Shown here: piece by piece, positions 16,682-25,661 of the stretch | Layout: each line of letters begins with the position of its first letter | How positions within the stretch are numbered: position 1 is the stretch's first letter | Assembly: GCF_013836145.1 (NCBI RefSeq) | Contig: NZ_CP057483.1 | Location: 2,666,001-2,730,000, forward strand | Source: Citrobacter sp. RHB25-C09 | Lineage (GTDB): Bacteria; Pseudomonadota; Gammaproteobacteria; Enterobacterales; Enterobacteriaceae | Direction: 5' to 3' | Length of the DNA: 64,000 nt | Program-made: the position numbers and the translations under genes | Notes under the pieces: generated by a model | The model's input: the letters and a program-made list of their open reading frames with translations, nothing else | The model's database searches: none | What the model was told of the DNA's origin: nothing

Positions 16682-17745
16682 GCCAGAAGTATCTCTTTAT
16701 CGACCGTGATGGAACCCTGATTTCCGAGCCGCCGAGCGATTTTCAGGTAGACCGCTTTGATAAGCTCGCCTTCGAGCCGGATGTTGTCCCCGTGCTGCTA
16801 AAACTGCAAAAAGCGGGCTTTAAGCTGGTCATGATCACCAACCAGGACGGACTGGGTACCCAGAGCTTCCCACAGGCGGACTTTGACGGCCCGCATAACC
16901 TGATGATGCAGATTTTCACCTCTCAGGGTGTTCTGTTTGATGACGTGCTGATCTGCCCGCACCTGCCTGCAGACGAATGCGAGTGTCGCAAGCCGAAAAT
17001 CAAACTGGTTGAGGGTTACCTGGCAGAACAGGCGCTGGATAAGGCTAACAGCTACGTGATTGGCGACCGCGCAACGGATATCCAGCTTGCCGAAAATATG
17101 GGTATTACCGGGCTACGTTACAACCGCGAGACGCTGAACTGGACGGCGATTGCCGAACAGCTCACCAAACGCGATCGCTACGCCCACGTTGAGCGTAATA
17201 CCAAAGAGACGCAGATTGACGTCAAGGTGTGGCTCGACCGCGAAGGCGGCAGCAAAATTAACACCGGCGTCGGCTTCTTCGATCATATGCTGGACCAGAT
17301 TGCCACCCACGGCGGTTTTCGCATGGAGATAACGGTAAAAGGCGATCTTTATATCGACGATCACCACACCGTTGAAGATACCGGGCTGGCGCTGGGCGAA
17401 GCCCTGAAGCTAGCGCTCGGCGATAAGCGGGGCATCAGCCGATTTGGATTCGTCCTGCCGATGGACGAATGCCTAGCGCGCTGTGCGCTCGACATCTCCG
17501 GTCGTCCGCACCTCGAATACCGTGCTGAGTTTACCTATCAACGCGTCGGCGATCTGAGCACAGAGATGATCGAACATTTCTTCCGCTCTCTCAGCTACAC
17601 CATGGGCGTGACGCTACACCTGAAAACCAAGGGTAAGAACGATCATCACCGCGTCGAAAGCCTGTTTAAAGCCTTTGGCCGTACACTGCGTCAGGCGATT
17701 CGCGTCGAGGGTGACACCCTTCCCTCCTCCAAAGGAGTGCTGTGA
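16678..17745 (+). CDS. hisB: Bifunctional histidinol phosphatase / IGP dehydratase HisB
   Basis: This is the fused enzyme of enteric bacteria. The N-terminal HAD-type histidinol-phosphate phosphatase spans about residues 1-165, with nucleophile motif FIDRDGTLI near residues 7-15 and a zinc-binding Cys/His loop around CPHLPADECECRKPK. The C-terminal imidazoleglycerol-phosphate dehydratase spans about 168-355, with metal-binding DDHHTVEDTG and GRPHLEY plus a late HH pair in KNDHHRVES. It catalyses steps 6 and 8 of the pathway. The 355-residue length is normal. It overlaps hisC by four bases and ends in the hisH start codon. Confidence 0.97.
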   Translation: MSQKYLFIDRDGTLISEPPSDFQVDRFDKLAFEPDVVPVLLKLQKAGFKLVMITNQDGLGTQSFPQADFDGPHNLMMQIFTSQGVLFDDVLICPHLPADECECRKPKIKLVEGYLAEQALDKANSYVIGDRATDIQLAENMGITGLRYNRETLNWTAIAEQLTKRDRYAHVERNTKETQIDVKVWLDREGGSKINTGVGFFDHMLDQIATHGGFRMEITVKGDLYIDDHHTVEDTGLALGEALKLALGDKRGISRFGFVLPMDECLARCALDISGRPHLEYRAEFTYQRVGDLSTEMIEHFFRSLSYTMGVTLHLKTKGKNDHHRVESLFKAFGRTLRQAIRVEGDTLPSSKGVL

Positions 17746-18335
17746 TGAACGTGGTGATTCTGGATACGGGCTGCGCCAACTTGAATTCGGTGAAGTCCGC
17801 CGTGGCGCGCCATGGGTATGACCCCGTCGTCAGCCGCGACCCGGATGTGGTGCTGCGCGCTGACAAGCTCTTCCTGCCTGGCGTCGGCACCGCGCAGGCG
17901 GCAATGGACCAACTGCGTGAACGTGAGCTGATCGATCTGATTAAAGCCTGTACCCAGCCGGTGCTGGGCATCTGCCTCGGTATGCAGATTCTGGGACGGC
18001 GCAGTGAAGAAACCCACGGTGTCGATCTGCTAGGGATCATCGAGCAAGATGTGCCGAAGATGACTGACTTTGCTCTGCCGCTACCGCATATGGGCTGGAA
18101 CCGCGTCTACCCTCAGGCCGGGAACCGACTGTTCCGGGGTATTGAAGACGGCGCTTATTTTTACTTTGTCCATAGCTATGCTATGCCGGTAAACCCGTGG
18201 ACTATCGCGCAGTGTCATTACGGTGAACCGTTCACCGCCGCCGTGCAAAAAGATAATTTCTTTGGCGTTCAGTTCCATCCGGAACGCTCAGGTGCTGCTG
18301 GCGCACAGTTGCTGAAAAATTTTCTGGAGATGTGA
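17745..18335 (+). CDS. hisH: IGP synthase glutaminase subunit HisH
   Basis: HisH is the class I glutamine amidotransferase subunit that supplies ammonia to HisF. The catalytic cysteine is Cys77 in GICLGMQ, and the His/Glu pair is in QFHPERSG near the C-terminus. I chose the ATG at 17745, which shares one base with the hisB stop (TGATG) and gives 196 residues; a GTG one codon upstream is in frame but would lie inside hisB. An AAAGGAG ribosome binding site lies 7 bases upstream. Works as a 1:1 complex with HisF encoded two genes later. Confidence 0.96.
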   Translation: MNVVILDTGCANLNSVKSAVARHGYDPVVSRDPDVVLRADKLFLPGVGTAQAAMDQLRERELIDLIKACTQPVLGICLGMQILGRRSEETHGVDLLGIIEQDVPKMTDFALPLPHMGWNRVYPQAGNRLFRGIEDGAYFYFVHSYAMPVNPWTIAQCHYGEPFTAAVQKDNFFGVQFHPERSGAAGAQLLKNFLEM

Positions 18336-19072
18336 TGATTATTCCCGCTTTAGATTTAATCGACGGCACCGTGGTGCGTCTCCATCAGGGTGATTACGCC
18401 AAACAACGTGATTATGGAACCGATCCACTGCCGCGTTTACAGGATTACGCAGCCCAGGGCGCTGAAGTATTACATCTGGTGGATTTAACCGGCGCCAAAG
18501 ATCCGGCGAAACGTCAGATCCCGCTGATTAAAACCCTCGTATCAGGCGTCAACGTACCTGTGCAGGTCGGCGGCGGTGTGCGTACCGAAGAGGATGTTGC
18601 TGCATTACTGGCGGCAGGAGTTGCCCGTGTGGTAGTAGGCTCCACTGCAGTAAAATCACCAGAGGTAGTGAAGCGCTGGTTCGAACGTTTTGGCGCAGAT
18701 GCACTGGTATTGGCACTGGATGTTCGCATTGATGAAACCGGTAACAAACAGGTCGCGGTCAGCGGCTGGCAAGAAGATTCCGGCGTATCGCTTGAAGAAC
18801 TGGTCGAGACATATCTCCCGGTCGGTTTGAAGCATGTGCTCTGTACCGATATCTCACGTGATGGCACGCTGGCTGGCTCTAACGTCTCTTTATATGAAGA
18901 AGTGTGCGCAAAATATCCGCAGGTCGCCTTTCAGTCGTCCGGCGGTATTGGTGGGATTGATGATGTCGCCGCCTTGCGCGGTACTGGCGTGCGCGGCGTG
19001 ATCGTCGGTCGTGCGCTGCTGGAAGGTAAATTCACCGTTACGGAGGCAATCCAATGCTGGCAAAACGCATAA
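18335..19072 (+). CDS. hisA: ProFAR isomerase HisA
   Basis: HisA is a TIM-barrel enzyme that opens the ribose ring of ProFAR to PRFAR by Amadori rearrangement. It begins MIIPALDLIDG with the first catalytic aspartate at residue 7; the second lies in LCTDISRDGTLAG. Phosphate-binding repeats VQVGGGVR and FQSSGGIGG show the twofold half-barrel symmetry. The ATG at 18335 overlaps the hisH stop (TGATG) and gives 245 residues; the in-frame GTG one codon earlier is less likely. The last 19 bases overlap hisF. Confidence 0.96.
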   Translation: MIIPALDLIDGTVVRLHQGDYAKQRDYGTDPLPRLQDYAAQGAEVLHLVDLTGAKDPAKRQIPLIKTLVSGVNVPVQVGGGVRTEEDVAALLAAGVARVVVGSTAVKSPEVVKRWFERFGADALVLALDVRIDETGNKQVAVSGWQEDSGVSLEELVETYLPVGLKHVLCTDISRDGTLAGSNVSLYEEVCAKYPQVAFQSSGGIGGIDDVAALRGTGVRGVIVGRALLEGKFTVTEAIQCWQNA

Positions 19073-19830
19073 TCCCTTGCCTCGACGTTCGCGATGGACA
19101 GGTTGTCAAAGGCGTGCAGTTTCGTAATCACGAAATCATCGGCGATATCGTCCCGCTGGCTAAACGCTACGCTGATGAAGGCGCTGACGAGCTGGTGTTC
19201 TACGATATTACCGCCTCCAGCGACGGTCGCGTTGTGGATAAAAGCTGGGTGTCCCGCGTTGCGGAAGTTATCGACATTCCGTTCTGTGTGGCGGGTGGAA
19301 TTAAATCGATCGACGATGCAGCAAAAATTCTCTCCTTCGGCGCCGATAAAATATCCATAAACTCACCTGCGCTCGCCGATCCGACGCTGATTACCCGTCT
19401 GGCAGACCGCTTTGGCGTACAGTGCATTGTGGTCGGTATTGATACCTGGTATGACGCCGAAACCGGCAAATATCATGTAAATCAATATACCGGAGATGAA
19501 AGTCGTACCCGCGTCACCACCTGGGAAACGCTGGAGTGGGTGCAGGAAGTGCAGAAACGCGGTGCCGGGGAAATTGTCCTTAACATGATGAACCAGGACG
19601 GCGTGCGTAACGGCTACGACCTGGCGCAATTAAAAAAAGTACGTGACGTATGCCGCGTACCGCTGATTGCCTCCGGTGGTGCAGGCACCATGGAACACTT
19701 CCTGGAAGCGTTCCGCAATGCCGACGTCGACGGCGCGCTGGCAGCGTCAGTCTTCCATAAGCAAATTATCAATATTGGCGAATTAAAAGCGTACCTGGCA
19801 ACACAGGGCGTGGAGATCAGGATATGTTAA
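19054..19830 (+). CDS. hisF: IGP synthase cyclase subunit HisF
   Basis: HisF is a TIM-barrel cyclase that uses ammonia from HisH to convert PRFAR to imidazole glycerol phosphate and AICAR, the latter returning to purine synthesis. The two catalytic aspartates are present, Asp11 in IIPCLDVRDG and Asp130 in VVGIDTWYD. The 258-residue length is standard. It starts inside the end of hisA and overlaps hisI by seven bases, so the whole block from hisD onward is translated with overlapping frames. Confidence 0.97.
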   Translation: MLAKRIIPCLDVRDGQVVKGVQFRNHEIIGDIVPLAKRYADEGADELVFYDITASSDGRVVDKSWVSRVAEVIDIPFCVAGGIKSIDDAAKILSFGADKISINSPALADPTLITRLADRFGVQCIVVGIDTWYDAETGKYHVNQYTGDESRTRVTTWETLEWVQEVQKRGAGEIVLNMMNQDGVRNGYDLAQLKKVRDVCRVPLIASGGAGTMEHFLEAFRNADVDGALAASVFHKQIINIGELKAYLATQGVEIRIC

Positions 19831-20435
19831 CCAAGCAACAATGCCGCGAACTGGACTGGGAAAAAACTGACGGACTCATGCCGGTCGTCGTACAGCATGC
19901 GGTATCGGGTGAAGTGTTGATGTTGGGGTATATGAACCCCCAGGCGCTGGAGCAAACCATTGAAACCGGCAAAGTCACCTTTTATTCACGCACCAAACAG
20001 CGCCTCTGGGCAAAAGGCGAGACGTCCGGAAACTTTCTCAATGTTGTAAGTATCGCCCCCGACTGCGATAACGACACGCTACTGGCGCTGGTGAACCCTG
20101 TCGGCCCTACCTGCCACAAAGGCACCAGTAGCTGTTTTGGTGAAACCAGCCACCAGTGGCTGTTTCTGTACCAACTGGAACAGCTTTTAGCAGAACGCAA
20201 AACGGCGGATCCGGCCAGTTCTTACACTGCGAAACTGTATGCCAGCGGCACCAAACGCATTGCGCAAAAGGTCGGAGAGGAAGGTGTTGAAACCGCGCTG
20301 GCGGCAACGGTACATGACCGCTTTGAGCTGACGAATGAAGCTTCGGATCTGATGTACCATCTGCTGATCCTGTTGCAGGATCAGGACCTCGATCTGACAA
20401 CGGTTATCGAGAATTTACGCAAGCGCCATCAGTGA
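19824..20435 (+). CDS. hisI: Bifunctional PRA-CH / PRA-PH HisI
   Basis: This 203-residue fusion of phosphoribosyl-AMP cyclohydrolase (N-terminal, about residues 1-115) and phosphoribosyl-ATP pyrophosphohydrolase (C-terminal, about 116-203) catalyses steps 2 and 3 of histidine synthesis. The cyclohydrolase metal-binding segments are LWAKGETSGNFLNVV, APDCDNDTLL and PTCHKG. The pyrophosphohydrolase helix motif is KVGEEGVETALAA followed by EASDLMYHLLILL. Last gene of the operon, followed by a terminator 16 bases on. Confidence 0.97.
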   Translation: MLTKQQCRELDWEKTDGLMPVVVQHAVSGEVLMLGYMNPQALEQTIETGKVTFYSRTKQRLWAKGETSGNFLNVVSIAPDCDNDTLLALVNPVGPTCHKGTSSCFGETSHQWLFLYQLEQLLAERKTADPASSYTAKLYASGTKRIAQKVGEEGVETALAATVHDRFELTNEASDLMYHLLILLQDQDLDLTTVIENLRKRHQ

Positions 20436-20444
20436 TCTTCAGGC

Positions 20445-20480
20445 GTAAAAAAACCGGGCAAACACAGCCCGGTTATTTGT
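20445..20480. terminator. Terminator between hisI and wzzB (bidirectional)
   Basis: AACCGGGC at 20452-20459 pairs with GCCCGGTT at 20467-20474. On the - strand the stem is followed by seven T, which would end wzzB transcription; on the + strand a short ATTTGT tract follows and would end his transcription. Confidence 0.85.
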
Positions 20481-20524
20481 AGACCGGCTAAGGAGTTTTC
20501 CACCTCACCCGCAATGTATGCATA

Positions 20525-21508
20525 TTACTGCGCTTTCGGCCTGTAGCCTCGTAATGCGTTACGACCCAGCACCACTCCCGCGCCAATTATCCCACCCAGC
20601 AGTACCGCCAGCACCAGGACAATCGCCTTTTTCGGGCTGTCGCGACGAATCGGCAGTGTCGGTTTCATGACGTAGCGGTAAGAGTGAATACTGTCTGGCA
20701 CCACTTTCAACGCTTTAACGGCCAACAGATTCTGACGCGTCAGGTAGTAATCGTCTGAAAAGGTTAACGGGCGCGTCGCTTCGTTATTCACAATTGAAGA
20801 GAGCGCGTCACTACCCAGCATAAACATGGTGTCCTGGGAGACCTGATCGGCTTGCTGAACCTGCGGCAGTTTAATACCAGACTGTTCAGCGATCTTCAGC
20901 GCCTCATTTATCTGCGCGATGCGGAGTGCTTTCTGCTCTTTAGCAACCTTTTCCTGTGCTTCAAGGGATTGTTCTAAACCTGCCGCCCGCGTAGAGATGC
21001 TTCTTGCAAGGTCAACATTGATCTCTTTCGCCACTTCCTGGTCAATTTTCTGAATGTACTGGGCCAGCGTTTTCTGCGCTGCTTCCGCCGTGGTGGAGGT
21101 ATAGGTCACTTTTAATGGTAGTAGTTGCCCCTTCACTGACGGATCGATGGTTAATTTCTCGGGCTCTTCCTGGTTATCCAGGGTCTCAGACAGTGCGGAA
21201 AAAGCTGAACTGAAGCGACCAATGACACTTTCCTGGACATCGTTAACTTTTGGCGCTTCTGAACCAAATAAAACACTCATTGCGTTAGTATAACTGGCTA
21301 ACTGACCGGCATCAGGTTGCGTGACTATTGCTGTGGAAGTCCATTTTTCTTTCGCTACAGTCAGATAACCCACAGCCAACAGAACAGCGACAACAACACT
21401 GAGAACAATAGTAGCCTTGCCGCGCCATAACTGAATTACAACATCAATCAAATCAATCTGTTCCGGGTCGTTGTTACGCACGGATACACTATTATTTTCC
21501 ACTATCAT
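20525..21508 (-). CDS. wzzB: WzzB O-antigen chain-length regulator
   Basis: WzzB is a polysaccharide co-polymerase of class 1 that sets the modal length of the O-antigen made by Wzy. There are two membrane helices, near residues 32-53 and about 293-315, the second preceded by the proline-rich PTLPIRRDSPKK motif. A large periplasmic coiled domain lies between them. The ATG at 21508 with AGGG upstream gives 327 residues and an N-terminus like that of E. coli (IVENNSVS); a GTG one codon earlier is also in frame. The periplasmic domain looks more divergent from recalled E. coli Wzz than the termini, as is common. It is shared with the O-antigen cluster upstream but sits on its own transcript or with ugd. 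Confidence 0.94.
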   Translation of the reverse strand: MIVENNSVSVRNNDPEQIDLIDVVIQLWRGKATIVLSVVVAVLLAVGYLTVAKEKWTSTAIVTQPDAGQLASYTNAMSVLFGSEAPKVNDVQESVIGRFSSAFSALSETLDNQEEPEKLTIDPSVKGQLLPLKVTYTSTTAEAAQKTLAQYIQKIDQEVAKEINVDLARSISTRAAGLEQSLEAQEKVAKEQKALRIAQINEALKIAEQSGIKLPQVQQADQVSQDTMFMLGSDALSSIVNNEATRPLTFSDDYYLTRQNLLAVKALKVVPDSIHSYRYVMKPTLPIRRDSPKKAIVLVLAVLLGGIIGAGVVLGRNALRGYRPKAQ

Positions 21509-21659
21509 CACTACCCTAACTAAGAAAAGACTTACGCTCGCAACAGTGTATCCATAATCAAGATTAATGCCATAGGAAAATTGATATAATTATCATGATA
21601 TATACGGTTTTTTAATAGCTTAGCCTGGGAGTCCCTTCCCCTATTCCGCTTAAGGCAAA

Positions 21660-22826
21660 TTAATCGCTGCCAAAAAGGTCGCGGGTATACACTTTCTCGG
21701 CCACATCCTGTAACTCTTCGGCCATGCGGTTAGAAATAATGACATCCGCTTGTTGCTTAAACTGATTCAGGTTGTTTTCAATTCGTGAATTAAAAAAGGT
21801 CTTTTCCTCCATGACGGGTTCATAAATTACCACTTCGACGCCTTTTGCTTTAATGCGTTTCATGATTCCTTGAATAGAGGAAGCGCGGAAGTTATCCGAA
21901 CCGCTTTTCATAATAAGACGGTAAATCCCGACAACTTTCGGTTTTTTTGCGAGAATCGCATCCGCAATAAAATCTTTGCGCGTACGGTTGGCATCAACAA
22001 TCGCAGAAATAATGTTGTTTGGTACTGATTGGTAATTCGCCAGCAACTGTTTGGTATCCTTTGGTAGACAGTAACCACCATAACCAAATGAGGGATTGTT
22101 ATAGTGATTGCCAATACGTGGATCCAGACAGACACCTTCGATAATCTGGCGAGTATTTAAACCTAGCGTTTCTGCGTAACTATCCAGTTCATTAAAATAA
22201 GCAACACGCATTGCCAGGTAAGTATTCGCGAACAACTTAATGGCTTCTGCTTCGGTCGAATCTGTAAACAGTGTAGGAATCTCTTGCTTTATCGCTCCTT
22301 CCTGTAGTAGCGCGGCAAAACGCTCGGCTCTTTCGGAACGCTCGCCAATGACGATACGGGAAGGATGCAAATTGTCATAAAGCGCCTTTCCTTCTCGCAA
22401 AAACTCGGGGGAGAAAATAATATTATTTGTGTTAAATTTTTCGCTCATTGCCGCGGTAAAGCCGACAGGCACTGTGGATTTGATGACCATCACCGCATGA
22501 GGGTTAATGTCCAGCACATCCTGTATGACGGATTCAACGCTTGAGGTATTGAAATAATTGGTATGAGGATCATAATCGGTCGGTGTTGCGATAATGACGT
22601 AATCAGCATTTTCATAGGCAATGTTTTTATCTAACGTTGCTCTGAATTTAATTCCATCTGACTGGAGATATTGCTGAATTTCTTTATCAACAATAGGAGA
22701 TATCCGATCGTTCAGCATTGCGACACGTGTTGGTACGATGTCTAATGCGATGACATCATGGTGCTGTGCGATTAGAAGGCCGTTTGATAAGCCAACATAT
22801 CCAGTACCGGAAATGGTGATTTTCAT
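21660..22826 (-). CDS. ugd: UDP-glucose 6-dehydrogenase Ugd
   Basis: Ugd oxidises UDP-glucose twice with NAD to UDP-glucuronate, needed for colanic acid and for Ara4N modification of lipid A. The N-terminal Rossmann motif GTGYVG lies at residues 7-12, the catalytic cysteine Cys253 in GYGGYCLPKD, and the conserved proton-relay residues in FSPEFLREG. The 388-residue length is normal. It lies between gnd and wzzB as in E. coli and Salmonella. In those species ugd responds to PhoP, PmrA and Rcs; I did not find a convincing operator here. Confidence 0.96.
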   Translation of the reverse strand: MKITISGTGYVGLSNGLLIAQHHDVIALDIVPTRVAMLNDRISPIVDKEIQQYLQSDGIKFRATLDKNIAYENADYVIIATPTDYDPHTNYFNTSSVESVIQDVLDINPHAVMVIKSTVPVGFTAAMSEKFNTNNIIFSPEFLREGKALYDNLHPSRIVIGERSERAERFAALLQEGAIKQEIPTLFTDSTEAEAIKLFANTYLAMRVAYFNELDSYAETLGLNTRQIIEGVCLDPRIGNHYNNPSFGYGGYCLPKDTKQLLANYQSVPNNIISAIVDANRTRKDFIADAILAKKPKVVGIYRLIMKSGSDNFRASSIQGIMKRIKAKGVEVVIYEPVMEEKTFFNSRIENNLNQFKQQADVIISNRMAEELQDVAEKVYTRDLFGSD

Positions 22827-23014
22827 TTCACGCTCTCAGAATTAACTTAATTATGAATCATGATGTTTTACATCCTGATAAGAAATGAAAGTTTTAACTC
22901 TTCAGCTTATACGGGTCAACGAAGGTAAAAACAATTCAGATTTTCTTTAGCAAGATAACGAATCAATATTAAATTAATATTAAGCAATGAAAATAAAGCA
23001 ATAAGAATTTGGAT

Positions 23015-23050
23015 AAAAAAAAGCCCGGTTAAAAAACCGGGCTTTCATTG
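23015..23050 (-). terminator. Terminator of gnd
   Basis: A perfect 10-base stem (AAGCCCGGTT at 23021-23030 with its complement at 23035-23044) and a four-base loop. Read on the - strand it is followed by a run of T, directly after the gnd stop codon. The remaining 150 or so AT-rich bases up to ugd should hold the ugd promoter. Confidence 0.93.
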
Positions 23051-23062
23051 TTTTAGTAAGGA

Positions 23063-24469
23063 TTAATCCAACCATTCGGTATGGAAAACACCTTCTTTAT
23101 CAGTACGTTTATAAGTATGGGCACCAAAGTAGTCACGCTGCGCCTGGATCAGGTTCGCAGGGAGAACTGCCGCACGATAGCTATCATAGTAAGCGACTGC
23201 TGCAGAGAATGTCGGTACAGGGATACCATTTTGTACCGCATAAGCGACAACATCACGAAGCGCCTGCTGATACTCATCAGCGATATTCTTGAAGTAAGGA
23301 TCCAGCAGAAGGTTGGCAATGCCCGCATTCTGAGCGTAGGCATCCGTAATCTTCTGCAAGAACTGGGCGCGAATAATGCAACCCGCACGGAAGATTTTCG
23401 CAATTTCACCGTAGTTCAGATCCCAGTTGTACTCATCAGATGCCGCGCGCAGCTGTGAGAAGCCCTGTGCATAAGAAACGATTTTACCGAGGTACAGTGC
23501 GCGACGAACCTTCTCAATAAATGCCTTCTTGTCACCAGCTGGCTGTGCTTTAGGGCCGGACAGCACTTTTGACGCGGCAACACGCTGGTCTTTCAGAGAG
23601 GAGATGTAACGCGCAAATACGGATTCAGTGATCAGGGAAAGCGGCTCGCCGAGGTCCAGAGAGCTCTGGCTGGTCCACTTACCGGTGCCTTTGTTGGCAG
23701 CCTCATCAAGAATAACGTCAACGAGATACTTACCTTCTTCATCTTTTTTGGTAAAGATGTCTTTGGTGATGTCGATCAGATAGCTGCTCAGCTCACCATT
23801 ATTCCACTCGGTAAACGTGCTCGCCAGTTCTTCATTGCTCAGGTTAAGACCACCTTTCAGCAAGGAATAGGCTTCAGCAATGAGCTGCATGTCGCCGTAT
23901 TCAATGCCGTTGTGAACCATCTTCACATAGTGACCTGCGCCATCTGCGCCAATATAGGTCACACACGGTTCACCGTCTTCAGCAACGGCGGCAATTTTCG
24001 TCAGAATCGGCGCAACCAGTTCGTAAGCTTCTTTCTGGCCACCAGGCATGATAGAAGGCCCTTTTAGCGCCCCCTCTTCACCGCCAGAGACACCCGTCCC
24101 AATGAAGTTAAAGCCTTCTGCAGAAAGCTCGCGATTACGGCGGATAGTGTCCTGGAAGAACGTATTACCACCATCAATGATGATGTCACCCTTATCAAGG
24201 TATGGCTTCAGCGAGTCGATAGCAGCATCTGTGCCCGCACCCGCTTTCACCATTAGCAGGATACGGCGAGGCGTTTCGAGGGACTCAACAAACTCTTTAA
24301 CCGTGTAGTAGGGAACCAGTTTCTTACCTGGATTCTCGGCAATCACTTCTTCGGTCTTTTCACGGGAGCGGTTGAAAACGGAGACGGTATAACCACGGCT
24401 TTCGATGTTGAGCGCCAGGTTGCGCCCCATCACTGCCATACCGACGACGCCGATCTGTTGCTTGGACAT
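23063..24469 (-). CDS. gnd: 6-phosphogluconate dehydrogenase Gnd
   Basis: Gnd is the decarboxylating dehydrogenase of the oxidative pentose phosphate pathway: 6-phosphogluconate plus NADP gives ribulose 5-phosphate, CO2 and NADPH. The coenzyme motif GVVGMAVMGRNLALN is at the N-terminus, the substrate-binding GVSGGEEGALKGPS in the middle, and KMVHNGIEYGD carries the catalytic lysine. Its 468 residues match E. coli. It flanks the O-antigen cluster and is known for high allelic diversity because it hitch-hikes with exchanged O-antigen genes. The start has a strong AGGAG. In the 118-base upstream gap the only visible structure is a short inverted repeat (CCGCGT...ACGCGG near 24498). Confidence 0.97.
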   Translation of the reverse strand: MSKQQIGVVGMAVMGRNLALNIESRGYTVSVFNRSREKTEEVIAENPGKKLVPYYTVKEFVESLETPRRILLMVKAGAGTDAAIDSLKPYLDKGDIIIDGGNTFFQDTIRRNRELSAEGFNFIGTGVSGGEEGALKGPSIMPGGQKEAYELVAPILTKIAAVAEDGEPCVTYIGADGAGHYVKMVHNGIEYGDMQLIAEAYSLLKGGLNLSNEELASTFTEWNNGELSSYLIDITKDIFTKKDEEGKYLVDVILDEAANKGTGKWTSQSSLDLGEPLSLITESVFARYISSLKDQRVAASKVLSGPKAQPAGDKKAFIEKVRRALYLGKIVSYAQGFSQLRAASDEYNWDLNYGEIAKIFRAGCIIRAQFLQKITDAYAQNAGIANLLLDPYFKNIADEYQQALRDVVAYAVQNGIPVPTFSAAVAYYDSYRAAVLPANLIQAQRDYFGAHTYKRTDKEGVFHTEWLD

Positions 24470-24587
24470 TACATACTCCTGTCAGGTGTGGTCACCGCGT
24501 GACGTATACGCGGCTTGATATGTGGTGAAGATGTTAACTCATGAGCTCAGTGTATAGATAGCATTTAAATGTACTTATATCTGATAC

Positions 24588-25661
24588 TCAGTTCATAGCA
24601 TCCAGATACTGCTGCCGTACAATGCTCCATTGATAGCGTCTGGTTGCAATTTCAAGCATTTTTTGGCCGATATCGTCAGGGAAGTGGGAATTAGAAATGA
24701 TCTGAATAAGAGAGTTAACATCCTGAAAGTAGAGTGCCTGATCTTCAGTTGTTGCACGATTATACGCACAGTCAAAGCATAATATTGGTTTGGAAAAATG
24801 CATCATTTCAACCAACGAGGGATTCGTGCCTCCAGCTGAGTGACCATGAACATAAAAACGACATTCGCTACGGAGGACAGAAAGTGCATTAATATCGTAA
24901 ATTGGGTCAAGAATAGTGATATTATCGAAGGTTGAATATTTCTTTTTCAACAGTTTCCCGTATTCACTAGAATTCCAGTTACCAACAAACGTTAATTTGG
25001 TGTTTGTTTGAGAGAAAGACTCGAGTATAAGATGGACATTATTCTCTGGCTCAATGCGACATAATGCAAAAGCAAAGTCTTTTACTTCAATATCGTTGAT
25101 GGAATCAGAAATCGCATGATCACCACCATAAGCAATAACTTGACTTTCTTTGCTATATTCCTCTCGCACATAATCCGCAATAGCTTTATTATCAGAAATC
25201 ACAACATCAGAATACTTAACAGCGATGCTTTCAGATAATTTTAGGAATCGTTTTGCAAACTTACCCCACTTTGCACGCCGCCATTCCAGCCCATCAATGT
25301 TTGTGACTACCTTGCCCCGATAAAACAGTCTAAGCATCGGAAGGAAGATTGCGCCAGAAACACCCAGTACTAATATCGTTGCAGGTCGATAGAAAATACA
25401 CATTATCAAACACAAGATATCATAAATAATACTATGAATACCGTTAGCATTTACTGGTATATATGCTAGCTTTGCATTTTTATACGAATTTAATTTTTGG
25501 TCGTATGCTTTACTTGAACAAAAAACCAAAAAATCTTTTTCGGCATTCTCATTCATTGACTTATCCCTGGTAGATACCAAATTTTCAACTAATGTTTCAA
25601 ATCCACCATAATTTGCTGGCACACCCACGACACCGACAACTGCATATTTAGGCTTAGTCAT
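24588..25661 (-). CDS. DUF1972-type glycosyltransferase, probable rhamnosyltransferase
   Basis: This GT4-like glycosyltransferase of about 357 residues is the last gene of the O-antigen cluster. Its N-terminus, VVGVVGVPANYGGFETLVE, is the hallmark of the DUF1972 N-terminal domain, found in rhamnosyltransferases of the Cps2T type. The C-terminal donor half contains FYVHGHSAGGTNPSLVEMM, the usual EX7E-like sugar-nucleotide site. The frame extends upstream to 25709 inside wzy; the ATG at 25661 (8-base overlap) or 25670 (17-base overlap) are the realistic starts, each with a weak GGA upstream. Transfer of L-rhamnose from dTDP-Rha made by the rfb genes is a reasonable guess, not shown. Codon use is AT-rich like its neighbours. 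Confidence 0.82.
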   Translation of the reverse strand: MTKPKYAVVGVVGVPANYGGFETLVENLVSTRDKSMNENAEKDFLVFCSSKAYDQKLNSYKNAKLAYIPVNANGIHSIIYDILCLIMCIFYRPATILVLGVSGAIFLPMLRLFYRGKVVTNIDGLEWRRAKWGKFAKRFLKLSESIAVKYSDVVISDNKAIADYVREEYSKESQVIAYGGDHAISDSINDIEVKDFAFALCRIEPENNVHLILESFSQTNTKLTFVGNWNSSEYGKLLKKKYSTFDNITILDPIYDINALSVLRSECRFYVHGHSAGGTNPSLVEMMHFSKPILCFDCAYNRATTEDQALYFQDVNSLIQIISNSHFPDDIGQKMLEIATRRYQWSIVRQQYLDAMN